Below the pieces are notes generated by a model that had not been told where the DNA came from, did no database searches, and saw nothing but the letters and a program-made list of their open reading frames with translations. A program made the position numbers and the translations under genes. This document shows, piece by piece, positions 17,433 through 25,483 of a DNA stretch of 64,000 nt. Origin of the DNA: CAWARU01 sp963784575 (lineage in GTDB: Bacteria > Pseudomonadota > Gammaproteobacteria > UBA6186 > Azoamicaceae). Each line of letters starts with the position of its first letter. Position 1 is the stretch's first letter. Location: assembly GCA_963784575.1 (NCBI GenBank), contig CAWARU010000001.1:1612001-1676000 (forward strand). The letters are read 5' to 3'.

Positions 17433-18689
17433 ATGATCGCATCCAGAACATTAAAAAATCTAATGAAGGAATTAAATGACTATCAATCAAAACATATAGT
17501 CAACACGAATTATAGAACTATATTAATATCACTTTTTTCCATTAATATATTATTATCTCTTGGTGCCACACTTTATCTGCCTTGTCTACCACTCATTAAA
17601 AATGCACTTCATACTACAGAAAACAAATCCCAGTTGATAATCATCATTTTTTTGATCGGATCAATCCTTTCAAGGGTATGGTGGCGATCTATAAGCGACA
17701 TATTCGGAATAAGAAGAGCTTTTTTAGTTTCGATAATTATTCAGTTGATAGCCCAGGTTTTCATTATTTTGGCCAAAGACATTGATTCTCTGTTATTTTG
17801 GCGAAGCATTCAAGCCCTATCAGCAGGGACCCTTGCATTAATCGGCCCAACCATTATTTCAAGTTTAGCGGAAGGCAATGTGAAGAAAAAATTATTAAGC
17901 GTATATGATCTCTGTTTTCCACTGTCTTATAGCATAGCGCCTTTTATAGGGTTAACATTATTAAAGTCTACGGGCGCATGGTGGTCTGGATTCCTATTTA
18001 TGTTAATAGTAATGGCTGCTTGCGGGCTTGTATTTTATAAATTTATTCCAGAATCAAGAAATAAGGCCCAATCAAAAAATTTGAAGCCATTGCTAGGATG
18101 GCATATAAATAATCTATTAAACGGCAAATTCATAACGTATAACCTAATTGTCGGATTAGTATTGTCTGATAATATGATGTTTATGTTTACCAATACTTGC
18201 ACGCAAATGACAGGCATGCATAATACATTATACCAATTCGCCTGGTTTATTTTTATTCAAAATATATCAAGCTTATTTGGCAGTTTATGTTACCTTTTTT
18301 TAGCCAGATGCATTGGAAGCCAGAAGTGCGTTGATTATAGTCTCGTTATATTTATAATTATGGGTCCAGTTTATCTTTATATTAGCTGCTATACGCCTGC
18401 CATTTGGATTTCGCTAACCATGATCTGTTGTCGAGCATTTATCACGCCATTTTTTTTACCTGATTTAATATCTAAAGCCTTAGATATTAATTTTAACTAT
18501 CATGTATTCGTTTCAGCTGTTTCAATTATTATTCGAGCATTATTTATGATTATTTCCACAATGACATGTACAATAATACTTAACAATAACATACAGCAGA
18601 TATTTGCTGCAAAATTCCTAATAGTAGCATTCATATCAATTTTATTTTTAATGTTAAAAGCGGAAAAGATTAAAAAGACCGCAATATAA
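17433..18689 (+). CDS. MFS exporter, Bcr/CflA drug-efflux type
   Basis: This 418-aa membrane protein has about twelve hydrophobic segments. The first loop region LYLPCLPLIKNALHTTENKSQ and the following SRVWWRSISDIFGIRRAFL correspond to the Bcr/CflA-type motif A of proton-coupled efflux pumps. It lies immediately before the GNAT-like gene and the amide-synthetase gene, so it may export the product of that cluster. This is inferred from context only, and no promoter shared with the cluster is visible in front of it. The first methionine has no strong ribosome-binding site. Confidence 0.82.
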   Translation: MIASRTLKNLMKELNDYQSKHIVNTNYRTILISLFSINILLSLGATLYLPCLPLIKNALHTTENKSQLIIIIFLIGSILSRVWWRSISDIFGIRRAFLVSIIIQLIAQVFIILAKDIDSLLFWRSIQALSAGTLALIGPTIISSLAEGNVKKKLLSVYDLCFPLSYSIAPFIGLTLLKSTGAWWSGFLFMLIVMAACGLVFYKFIPESRNKAQSKNLKPLLGWHINNLLNGKFITYNLIVGLVLSDNMMFMFTNTCTQMTGMHNTLYQFAWFIFIQNISSLFGSLCYLFLARCIGSQKCVDYSLVIFIIMGPVYLYISCYTPAIWISLTMICCRAFITPFFLPDLISKALDINFNYHVFVSAVSIIIRALFMIISTMTCTIILNNNIQQIFAAKFLIVAFISILFLMLKAEKIKKTAI

Positions 18690-18744
18690 AATTTGGAAAA
18701 TTTTTTAAATAATAACTTATTTCAATAATCTGACTTATATAAAT

Positions 18745-18795
18745 ATACAATTTTTTGTATAAATACTTTACAAACAAAATCAATATCTTTATGAT
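18745..18795 (+). promoter_or_regulatory. promoter with GTAT-AA-ATAC palindrome (module copy A)
   Basis: TTTACA (18767-18772) and TATGAT (18790-18795) with a 17-bp spacer form a strong sigma-70 promoter. Directly upstream are GTATAAATAC (18757-18766) and the overlapping dyad ATACAA-TTTT-TTGTAT (18745-18760). The same arrangement occurs at 25113-25166. The block from TTTTGTATA to the -10 box is conserved between the two sites. Confidence 0.7.
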
Positions 18796-18799
18796 AGCG

Positions 18800-18828
18800 C
18801 TTAGTGGCATCAGAGTGGTGTCACTAAG
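18800..18828 (+). repeat. hairpin related to the one at 25412-25442
   Basis: CTTAGTGGCA and TGTCACTAAG form an imperfect stem. The arms have nearly the same sequence as the perfect hairpin between the Gly-rich peptide and the GRDP-like gene. Here the stem begins a few bases after the -10 box, so the transcript would start with it. Confidence 0.6.
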
Positions 18829-18860
18829 ATCATGAAACGATAGGCAGGAGCAAACTGTTA

Positions 18861-18932
18861 ATGAAAAATAATTTATTTAAATTAAAGGCAAGAAATGAAC
18901 ATAAAAGATTTCTACACTCTTCTCAAAAATGA
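18861..18932 (+). pseudogene. 5' remnant of a GRDP-like gene copy
   Basis: AGGAG followed by ATG at 18861 opens MKNNLFKLKARNEHKRF, stopping after 23 codons. The DNA around the start (TGTTAATGAAMAATARTT, then TTAAATT) parallels the start of the GRDP-like gene at 25484. Together with the related promoter and hairpin upstream, this suggests a duplicated module from which the peptide gene and most of the enzyme gene were deleted. It overlaps the start of the GNAT-like gene in another frame. Confidence 0.4.
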
Positions 18933-19743
18933 AGATTTCCCATTGGCTATCTCCGCTCTAAAGGAAGTTGGTATTGTCCTTTGGGAAGATACCCGTCTAA
19001 TTTTGAAGGAAAATAATGCTTTAACCAATCATGAAAAAGAATCGCTTGCATCATTGATCAGAAACACCCTCTTTGAAGACGATCTCACACCTGACGAAAT
19101 TTTGTTGTCTTATATAAACAAAGTGTATTTTAAAAATGATCAATTGATAAATTTCCTAGTAATTCGTGGCTCTGAAATTCATGCTTGCAGCCAGATTGAG
19201 TCACTCAATCGAGAAACTATCTATTTTCTCTCGACAGCGATATCAGGAGGCAATGGCACTCAGCCAAGTCAGAGAGGCAAAGGAATATACAGGATTTTCA
19301 TGCTGGCAAAATATCTCTATGCTATTGCAGCTCGACACAATTATATAATTGCGAAGACCAGAAACCCTTTTTCTCTTGAACAATATTACAAACATGGGAT
19401 GCTCTTCAACCCAAATTTATATTTTTCACTAGAGAATCACGCTGAAAATTGCATTTCATTGAAAAAGTCAAAGGAATTGATAGTAATTGCCCAGATGATT
19501 TGCAAAAAGAATTTTGGCTGGATTATTGATGCAGAGTTAATGGAAGAAAATAATGGTTTTAAATACACGTTTAAAAAACAAGCTTGCAATAACAATCTGA
19601 TCAATGATTTTTGTAGTAGAAATGCTTTTAATTCTAAAAATAATAATTACAAAAGATTTCTAGCTATCATTGAAAAAGACGATATATTAAAGCACTTCTA
19701 CGATAATTTGTCTGTTTTGCACGAAAAAGCTTTATTCAATTAA
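18895..19743 (+). CDS. GNAT-like protein
   Basis: This 282-aa protein has a central segment (residues about 85-180) patterned like a GNAT acetyltransferase: a strand FLVIRGSEIHACSQIES, a strand before QRGKGIYRIFMLAKYL (an RGxG-type acyl-CoA pyrophosphate loop followed by a helix), and NPFSLEQYYKHGMLF, comparable to the C-terminal Y-x-K-x-GF region. The N-terminal 80 and C-terminal 80 residues are unassigned. AAAGG precedes the ATG. Its promoter carries the cluster palindrome, so it probably acts with the amide synthetase and the Gly-rich peptide genes. The substrate is unknown. Confidence 0.55.
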   Translation: MNIKDFYTLLKNEDFPLAISALKEVGIVLWEDTRLILKENNALTNHEKESLASLIRNTLFEDDLTPDEILLSYINKVYFKNDQLINFLVIRGSEIHACSQIESLNRETIYFLSTAISGGNGTQPSQRGKGIYRIFMLAKYLYAIAARHNYIIAKTRNPFSLEQYYKHGMLFNPNLYFSLENHAENCISLKKSKELIVIAQMICKKNFGWIIDAELMEENNGFKYTFKKQACNNNLINDFCSRNAFNSKNNNYKRFLAIIEKDDILKHFYDNLSVLHEKALFN

Positions 19744-19883
19744 TCAAGGTAGCCCTATATTATTTAGTGATAACGATTTCCCTGTTTTTTATTTCATTGA
19801 ACGGAGCAAAAATCAAAAATATTTAAATGTAAAATTCCACATTGGAATAATGTCTATTAATATTTTTGTTATTTGAAAGATCA

Positions 19884-21425
19884 TCATTCATTTATTAGAC
19901 TTACCAATTTTGTTCCAACCATGAGTTCTTCTGGAGGGACTTGTTCTGAAAATATTTTCTTAAAAACTTTATATGTAAATTTATTTTTTTCATTATACTC
20001 ATTGGAATCAACTACTCCAAGATATTGAGCAAACATTTTATTAATATCTGAGGCTTTTTCTATCGCAACTTTTTTTCGCCAGCAAATTTTTTCTGGCAAA
20101 AGATTCATTTTATAGGCAAAGTTTCTCAAAATATGCTTAACTTGATTATTTTTTACTTTTAATTTGGGATCTAAATTAATAGCAAAAGCAATCATTTGAT
20201 TGCTACAAAAAGGATGCCTAACTGATAATCCCCATCTTTGTCCAACAAATGGGCTAAATTCTCCTCTCCACTGAACTTTTAAAAATCTGGACCAAAGCGT
20301 TCCTGGCAAAGTCGCCAGATCTACGTCAGGAGTAGCGTGACCAGCAAATAACATATCCGCTCCATATCCTGTTAAAACGTGTTTATTAAATTCACTAATT
20401 TTCTTGTATATATAATAAAATGGAATTTGGATTTCAGCACACACGGCGTCATGTATTTCATTGTAATATATGGTATGAATGAGTCCATCCAACAATAAAG
20501 GAAGATCCAACGTAATATCATAATGGTTAGAACCAATGTATGAGCTGACTTCTCTGGCAAAAGAAAATTCGTTGTTTTGTTCAGTGCCCATAGTAACCGT
20601 TACAATATTGTGCTTCATAGTCTTTGCTATGCTTGCAATCAAACTAGAATCTAATCCTCCAGATAATGGAATGGCTATATCGTTATTTTCCCCAATGCAA
20701 TCTTCTGTTGATTGCAATAGAAATTCTTCTAATAATAATTCTGCTTGATTTTCAGGTAAATTTAACAGTTTCGAATTGAAGAATGTGTGATAATTAGTTA
20801 CAGCATGAAAGGGTGCTGATTTTTTAGTTTTTACAGTTAAACAAATACCCGCGTTTAATTTTGTTATGTTTTTAAATATTGAGCTTTGCTTCATATCATT
20901 AGCATTGAACTTTATATTTTCTATATTTTTTAATGTAAAATCTATTGTTTTAATCTTCAATATGCTTTTTATTTCATTTGTTAGCCATATATTTTTTTCG
21001 GAATCAATAGTATAATAGAAAGGCATTTGCCCAAACAGATCAGTGTATACTTGAATAGATGCATCTTCTTCATTAAACAAAATTAAAGTATAGCGTCCTT
21101 CCAATAAGCTGAAAGCGCTGGCGCCCATTTTTAAGTATAAAATCATAATTATTTGCGGAGCATTAAATAAAATAGAATCTCTTTCCAAAGACATAATTAT
21201 TTTTTTTAATCTATTTAAGTTATAGACCTCTCCTACGACAATTAACGAAAGATTATCTTGTTTTATAAAGTAAGATTCAACCTCTAAAGTAGAGCTGCTA
21301 CGAATGCTAATGTGATAGGAATTGATAGAGAAATCGTAAATTTTACTTTTTGGATAATATTGTTTTAATGGTTCTAAACAATTGAATTCTCCACCTTGAT
21401 TAGAAATAACTGTTACGTTCCGCAA
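19884..21425 (-). CDS. asparagine-synthase-like amide synthetase, 5' end displaced by transposon
   Basis: The ORF of 513 codons starts with a TTG inside the transposon end; native codons begin at 21410. The N-terminal region has the Ntn glutaminase fold of class B asparagine synthetases, but there is no Cys at position 2, so it should not use glutamine. The C-terminal half has the PP-loop PLSGGLDSSLIASIAK and GYGADMLFAGH. This pattern fits amide-forming enzymes such as lasso-peptide cyclases and beta-lactam synthetases rather than housekeeping AsnB. Transposon copy 1 sits between it and its real start (24750-24769). It may be silent, or weakly expressed from the TTG. Confidence 0.8.
   Translation of the reverse strand: MRNVTVISNQGGEFNCLEPLKQYYPKSKIYDFSINSYHISIRSSSTLEVESYFIKQDNLSLIVVGEVYNLNRLKKIIMSLERDSILFNAPQIIMILYLKMGASAFSLLEGRYTLILFNEEDASIQVYTDLFGQMPFYYTIDSEKNIWLTNEIKSILKIKTIDFTLKNIENIKFNANDMKQSSIFKNITKLNAGICLTVKTKKSAPFHAVTNYHTFFNSKLLNLPENQAELLLEEFLLQSTEDCIGENNDIAIPLSGGLDSSLIASIAKTMKHNIVTVTMGTEQNNEFSFAREVSSYIGSNHYDITLDLPLLLDGLIHTIYYNEIHDAVCAEIQIPFYYIYKKISEFNKHVLTGYGADMLFAGHATPDVDLATLPGTLWSRFLKVQWRGEFSPFVGQRWGLSVRHPFCSNQMIAFAINLDPKLKVKNNQVKHILRNFAYKMNLLPEKICWRKKVAIEKASDINKMFAQYLGVVDSNEYNEKNKFTYKVFKKIFSEQVPPEELMVGTKLVSLINE
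21406..21410. repeat. target duplication ATAAC, left of transposon copy 1
   Basis: ATAAC here is repeated at 24750-24754 on the other side of the element. A 5-bp duplication is typical of Tni/Tn7-like transposition. Confidence 0.85.
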
Positions 21426-21461
21426 TAAATTAAATGATTCGTTTCGACCTAATTTAAGTGA

Positions 21462-21497
21462 AACAGTCAGCAGTTAAACCTACCTCGCTGACTGTTT
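21462..21497. terminator. bidirectional hairpin at transposon end (copy 1)
   Basis: AACAGTCAGC and GCTGACTGTT form a 10-bp stem with T-runs. It ends the transposon operon and may block read-through between the element and the host gene. The identical structure in copy 2 lies at 31945-31981. Confidence 0.7.
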
Positions 21498-21506
21498 TTT
21501 CAACAA

Positions 21507-21707
21507 TTAAAATGGATCGACTCCTTCAACCTCCTCGCATCCAAAACTTAAATTACTTTCTTCATCTGATGTCTTGGTATAGCGTCTAAGCTGCGGCATA
21601 TAGTGATTTTCAAGCGCCAATACAAAATCTTGCAAAAATTCCACAAGTTCATAAGCCGCTTCATCTGTTAGAGTAGGTGGTGTAAATAACATGATAATCT
21701 CCCTCAT
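21507..21707 (-). CDS. 66-aa transposon protein (copy 1)
   Basis: This small acidic protein (LTDEAAYELVEFLQDFVLALE, then GCEEVEGVDPF) overlaps the stop of the ATPase gene by ATGA, so translation is coupled. A second ATG five codons in has a better ribosome-binding site (GGGAGATTATC). The helical core and position at the end of the transposition operon suggest an accessory or partner-binding role. No family is recognised, and it shows no TniQ features. Confidence 0.6.
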   Translation of the reverse strand: MREIIMLFTPPTLTDEAAYELVEFLQDFVLALENHYMPQLRRYTKTSDEESNLSFGCEEVEGVDPF

Positions 21708-22501
21708 TGGAGTTCCTCTATTGCTGCCTTTAGAACTTCATCTGGAAGATGAGTCAATCCTTTCTTAGCGCCTATTCTCAATGCCCCTTGCAAAATTTTG
21801 CTGGCATGTCGCGGCTTTCCTTGTGAAGCCTGCCGCAACATCTCTATACCACTGTCAGAAAGCAATTTTATTTGGCTCCCAGCTTCCTTAAAGGCATAAT
21901 CAATTAATGCTTGGAATCTCTCTCGTTCTATGATGGGTTTCAGAGTCACTTTTGCAGAAATTCGGCTGTATAACGCACTGTGCACCACCTTACTTAAAAC
22001 TTGGCTAAGGGAGGGATGTCCTACTAGCCATATTGTCATAATATCCCTGGAATCGAGCGCAAAATTCAGGAACGATGGTAAATCAATAAAAAATTCATGC
22101 GGCAAATTCTGGCTTTCGTCAATGATCCAGATTGGCAAAATATTTTTCCCATCATATAGTTCTTGGACCCTATTCTTGATGCTTCTCCACAACACAGCAC
22201 GGCGTGTTGATGGTTCTAACCCAAGCTCAATAGCAAGGCTACGATATAAATCCACCCGTCCAAAATCCGTTTCTGGCATGTAGATCACTTGATGAGTATG
22301 CGGGTTAATGTTTTGTGTTGCTTGGCGTAGCGCTGCGGTTTTACCAACTCCAGGTTCTCCTGTAAAGATACCAATCCCTGGATTATTCAATAGCCACTGA
22401 AATTTCTCTATGAAGTCACTAAATTGCTGCCCGTCATCCCAGAAATTCTTAACTGCTTTTCCGATTGGAGTGTGGGTTAAACCAAAGTGTTTATTACTCA
22501 T
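21704..22501 (-). CDS. TniB/TnsC-type AAA ATPase (copy 1)
   Basis: A protein of about 265 aa with Walker A GEPGVGKT (residues about 52-59), Walker B IWIIDESQ and a sensor-like IWLVGHP. This is the pattern of transposition target-selection ATPases that activate a Mu/TniA-type transposase (TniB, TnsC, IstB-like). The ATG at 22501 overlaps the transposase stop and is preceded by GGAGATGAAG. It is expected to bind DNA as an ATP-dependent oligomer and recruit the transposase. Confidence 0.88.
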   Translation of the reverse strand: MSNKHFGLTHTPIGKAVKNFWDDGQQFSDFIEKFQWLLNNPGIGIFTGEPGVGKTAALRQATQNINPHTHQVIYMPETDFGRVDLYRSLAIELGLEPSTRRAVLWRSIKNRVQELYDGKNILPIWIIDESQNLPHEFFIDLPSFLNFALDSRDIMTIWLVGHPSLSQVLSKVVHSALYSRISAKVTLKPIIERERFQALIDYAFKEAGSQIKLLSDSGIEMLRQASQGKPRHASKILQGALRIGAKKGLTHLPDEVLKAAIEELQ

Positions 22502-23840
22502 CTTCATCTCCTATTACATGTACTCTTAAAGAATTTGTATAATTTTCTAATGCGAGTTCAACCATATTAAATGCTTTTTTGTTCTCCAGCAGTTCCTGTT
22601 GCTTTTGGGGTCTTATCCTTCGTCTGTCGAGATTCGCAATAGGATCTAGTTTAGTGACTGCCCCTAAAAATTCCCCTGACTGGGACTCCACACGGATGGC
22701 TTCTTTTCGATGCGGATCAGTCACAAGAAACACTGTTCTGCCTGAAAGTTCATAAGGAACCTCAAACATATTTCCTTCAAAGCTAACAGTGCTATCTTTT
22801 CTGACAGTTCGTTTATGGCGGTGATAAAAAATTTCATCTAATTTGGTAGTAAAAGACCCGAGAGGCCGAACATGAATAATATCTTTCCGCCATCTTTCCA
22901 TCGGCGTTAATCCCTGAAGAGCGCTATGCACTTGTTGGTGATATTCGCCTTCTATCCATGCCCAGAGACGTTCATTTAAATCTTGCAAATCGCGTAATTG
23001 AGAAGTATCTAGTTCATTTAGAAAATCGCTTCTAAATCTTCCGTGCCATTTTTCAAGTTTACCCTTACCCTGCGGGGCATATGGGCGACAATAAATTAGA
23101 CGGACTTCAAGACGTGCACAAATTTCCTGCAAAGTTCTGGAACGATAAGCCGCCCCGTTGTCCACGACTAACTTCTTAGGTAATCCTCGTTTCAATATCG
23201 CTTGCTTCAGAACTCCCTCGATATCAAGTGCTGTCTCAGCGAGACAAAAGGCGCTGTGCGCAATTAGACGCGATGCATCATCCATTAAGGTCACCAAATA
23301 AGCTTTCCTAAGCCTTTTGCCAACGGGAACCGATGGACCATGCAAGACATCTCCATACCAGATGTCGCCGCACTTTTCAGCACAGAAGCTGCGATGTTCA
23401 ATAGTGACTGCAGGTTCTTCAAGGCGTCGGGATAATCCTACGCTTTTTAACAATCGGTAAATGCTCGAGCGCGACAGCTCACCGATGGCTGAAACTCCAG
23501 ATAACTCTAACACGCGTTTAATACCCGATATTGAGCGCTTTTTATTCTCTGATTTACATTTCAGAATAGCTTCTTGATATTCCTTCTTTAGCTTTGTTTT
23601 GCCGCAGTCGCGACGCATCTTAGGAGCCAATGCTTCTATACCGCCCCGCTTCCAATTGTAATACCAATGCTCAATGGCATATTCAGTCACGCGATTCCTA
23701 TCTGAGCCTGGAATATCATAACTCTTGGCTGCCAGTTCACGAATAATGCGTTTTAGTTCACCTCGCTCCAATTTCTCACGGCTAGCCAACGGTCCCAGCA
23801 CAGATAACCGAAACAATGCTAAGGGTGGAATTTTGTTCAT
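22494..23840 (-). CDS. TniA/TnsB-type DDE transposase (copy 1)
   Basis: About 448 aa from the ATG at 23840, which has AGGAGGCGAAT directly upstream. N-terminal helix-turn-helix regions precede an RNase-H-like core with D in WYGDVLHG, D in VVDNGAAYR and E in QGKGKLEKWHGRF, the three catalytic acidic residues. A Mu-type beta-barrel follows (VSFEGNMFEVPYEL). It should cut and join the TGT ends of the element and produce the 5-bp target duplications seen here. It is shorter than TnsB of Tn7, closer to TniA or IS481-like proteins. Confidence 0.88.
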   Translation of the reverse strand: MNKIPPLALFRLSVLGPLASREKLERGELKRIIRELAAKSYDIPGSDRNRVTEYAIEHWYYNWKRGGIEALAPKMRRDCGKTKLKKEYQEAILKCKSENKKRSISGIKRVLELSGVSAIGELSRSSIYRLLKSVGLSRRLEEPAVTIEHRSFCAEKCGDIWYGDVLHGPSVPVGKRLRKAYLVTLMDDASRLIAHSAFCLAETALDIEGVLKQAILKRGLPKKLVVDNGAAYRSRTLQEICARLEVRLIYCRPYAPQGKGKLEKWHGRFRSDFLNELDTSQLRDLQDLNERLWAWIEGEYHQQVHSALQGLTPMERWRKDIIHVRPLGSFTTKLDEIFYHRHKRTVRKDSTVSFEGNMFEVPYELSGRTVFLVTDPHRKEAIRVESQSGEFLGAVTKLDPIANLDRRRIRPQKQQELLENKKAFNMVELALENYTNSLRVHVIGDEDE

Positions 23841-23985
23841 ATTCGCCTCCTGTAACACAAAAAACTAAAGTGTCCCAGAAAAATGGGCTGCAATAACAGT
23901 GGCGAAAGTGTGTGTTTATGTTTTAAATCTTCATTTTGACTGTCTCACTTAAATTTAGGTTTAAAATAGCTTGAAATAACTTTAA

Positions 23986-24531
23986 TCATGGGATGACTTC
24001 CCCAGCACAATAAATCCAGAACATTGCATCGGATAATGACATTTGTGCTAGACAAGCTTTCCAGAAAATACAGAATGACTCAGCGCTTCTTCCTAGGTCT
24101 GGAGCTCTACTCTTCAAATGCAAGGAATGTATCGGAAACATAGTTCGAAGGCGCAGCTCCCAGCGCGCTATTGTGCTTCTGACTGGAGGCGTCTTACTTG
24201 CGATGTACCGCAGGGAATGTTCCAAAATATCCAGTGACAATACAAGCTGCTGCACTGACCAGAGGTACCACCTTCTGGGAGAAATGCAATTTGGTAATAC
24301 TGAACAAGTACGACGACAGTGTTTGCAAAAAAATCTTGGAATCAAGACAGGATTTAGAGAATCTTCGCAGTGATTCTCTCTGTCTGCTTTGCGTTCGCGA
24401 AAACCATGGCATCTTAATCCTGCTTTACCGCAGTATCCGCATTTAGAGGGTCGAAAGGGTTTTGACCCATGCTGATAGATAAATTCAACATATTCTACAA
24501 GTGAATTAAAGAACCGCGCTATAATTAACAT
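23986..24531 (-). CDS. zinc-ribbon transposon protein, DUF6431-like (copy 1)
   Basis: A protein of about 181 aa from the ATG at 24531, preceded by AAAAGGAGAGATCAATC; the frame extends 32 codons upstream without need. Cys pairs CGYCGKAGLRCHGFRERK and FFCKHCRRTCSVLPN form a zinc-ribbon, followed by RRWYLWSVQQ and a helical tail. Such proteins accompany DDE elements in Legionella-like genomes; the DUF6431 name is from memory. It may help bind the ends or act as a regulator. It is separated from the transposase by about 145 bp containing an end-like repeat. Confidence 0.7.
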   Translation of the reverse strand: MLIIARFFNSLVEYVEFIYQHGSKPFRPSKCGYCGKAGLRCHGFRERKADRENHCEDSLNPVLIPRFFCKHCRRTCSVLPNCISPRRWYLWSVQQLVLSLDILEHSLRYIASKTPPVRSTIARWELRLRTMFPIHSLHLKSRAPDLGRSAESFCIFWKACLAQMSLSDAMFWIYCAGEVIP

Positions 24532-24749
24532 GATTGATCTCTCCTTTTTTTTAATCCACTTATTTTGAGAGGAGGATCTCTGATCTGTTCCTTCAAAATA
24601 TTTAGAGAGATCAATCACTATTAACAATAGGTGTATATAATAATAAATAAATTTTGTTTCGTGGTATTTTAAGGAATGCTGAATTATAAGATTTAATTTA
24701 TCGCGAAATGAAACTGCTTCTTCTGCCTAAAATAAATTGATACATAACA

Positions 24750-24780
24750 ATAACGATTGATTCAATCATTGATGTCTCCT
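24750..24780 (-). other. native 5' end of the amide-synthetase gene plus target duplication
   Basis: AGGAGA (24775-24780, minus strand) and ATG at 24769 open MIESIVI, which continues in frame into SNQGGEFNCLEPL at 21405 once the transposon and one ATAAC copy are removed. This gives a proper start and ribosome-binding site for the gene now stranded at 19884-21410. The sequence shows no Cys2. Confidence 0.85.
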
Positions 24781-24852
24781 GTAGTATAGGGGGGCATTTG
24801 TAGGGTCGAGGCATTAAGAACCTCATTCCTAAATTGAGCAGGGTCCTCATAA

Positions 24853-24888
24853 GTGTAAAATTATACTAATGTTTATGTATTAATACAA
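24853..24888 (-). promoter_or_regulatory. promoter of the amide-synthetase gene with GTAT-TA-ATAC palindrome
   Basis: On the minus strand, TTGTAT and TATAAT are separated by 17 bp. The -35 region is covered by the 12-bp palindrome TGTATTAATACA (24876-24887). This is the third example of the GTAT-WW-ATAC motif next to a promoter of this cluster. The transcript now runs into transposon copy 1. Confidence 0.6.
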
Positions 24889-25112
24889 TTAATATAGTTA
24901 CTGTGTTTTTTAAATTAGTTGAGATTGTTCTTTTTTCTAAGCCTGCAAGTTAACTATTACCAATCTGTTCTATTATCCAATAACAAATGTTCAATACATA
25001 AAATACTGTTGATTTCCTTACAGTTTATAGACAAAGAAGATTGAAATTCTCTTAGTACGATTTCTGGTAAAATTTTAAAGAAACAATATTTACAAACCAA
25101 CTAATACATATT

Positions 25113-25166
25113 TACAAAAATATTTTGTATATATACCTTTACAAATGAATTAAAAGTCTTTATAGT
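25113..25166 (+). promoter_or_regulatory. promoter of the Gly-rich peptide gene with GTAT-AT-ATAC palindrome
   Basis: TTTACA (25138-25143), a 17-bp spacer and TATAGT (25161-25166). GTATATATAC at 25127-25136 lies one base upstream of the -35 box and overlaps TACAAAA-ATA-TTTTGTA (25113-25129). The block matches the promoter at 18745-18795. A 5' leader of about 115 nt precedes the peptide gene. The remaining 24889-25112 gap is very AT-rich and otherwise unassigned. Confidence 0.7.
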
Positions 25167-25288
25167 CAACCCGTTGTTATGATTTTTTTATAAGAAGCTT
25201 GTTTTGAAATTGTTTGAAACACAAGGCAATTGAAATTGAGCTTCTAATAAAATTGGACTTTTAATTCAATCATTAAGGAGATATTGAA

Positions 25289-25387
25289 ATGAAACAAGTA
25301 TACAAACAATTATTGAAAATGATGGGCTTTAATAATGAGGCATCAGTTAGTGGATGTGGTGGCACTGGTGGTGGTGGTGGTGATTAA
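25289..25387 (+). CDS. 32-aa Gly-rich peptide, putative modified-peptide precursor
   Basis: AAGGAG precedes this ATG by a normal distance. The peptide has a basic helical first half (MKQVYKQLLKMMGFNNEAS), a plausible leader, and a C-terminal SGCGGTGGGGGD with one Cys. It has its own strong promoter and a hairpin directly after it, which would favour high peptide output over the downstream gene. The Cys/Gly tail resembles, on a small scale, the Gly-rich tails associated with GRDP-like proteins, and the next gene encodes a GRDP-like protein. The inferred role is substrate or precursor for that cluster. Confidence 0.65.
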   Translation: MKQVYKQLLKMMGFNNEASVSGCGGTGGGGGD

Positions 25388-25411
25388 TTCACTATTATCT
25401 TGATGCCTCTT

Positions 25412-25442
25412 CTTAGTGGCACTCCCATAAAGTGCCACTAAG
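25412..25442 (+). terminator. perfect 12-bp hairpin between peptide and GRDP-like genes
   Basis: CTTAGTGGCACT and AGTGCCACTAAG flank a 7-nt loop (CCCATAA) and are followed by only three T. This fits a partial terminator or mRNA-stabilising hairpin that would set the ratio of peptide to downstream protein. A diverged copy lies at 18800-18828. Confidence 0.7.
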
Positions 25443-25483
25443 TTTGCTAATCACTTTCGGTTCCTAAAAGGAAGGAAATGTTA

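Larger units (their letters stand above)
21411..24749 (-). mobile_element. Tni/Tn7-like transposon, copy 1 (3,339 bp)
   Basis: The ends read TGTTACGTTCCGC and, at the other side, TGTTATGTATC (inward), sharing TGTTAYGT. The element is flanked by ATAAC on both sides. Four minus-strand genes are carried: a zinc-ribbon protein, a DDE transposase, an AAA ATPase and a 66-aa ORF. All translated products match copy 2 exactly, and both copies have the same length. Subterminal TTYCGCRATAAATTAAAT occurs inside both ends and is probably a transposase-binding site. This copy interrupts the amide-synthetase gene after its sixth codon. Confidence 0.9.

Noticed and set aside
19884..21425. Ordinary asparagine synthetase AsnB
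   Set aside because: There is no Cys at position 2 in either the present or the restored start, and the genomic context is accessory.
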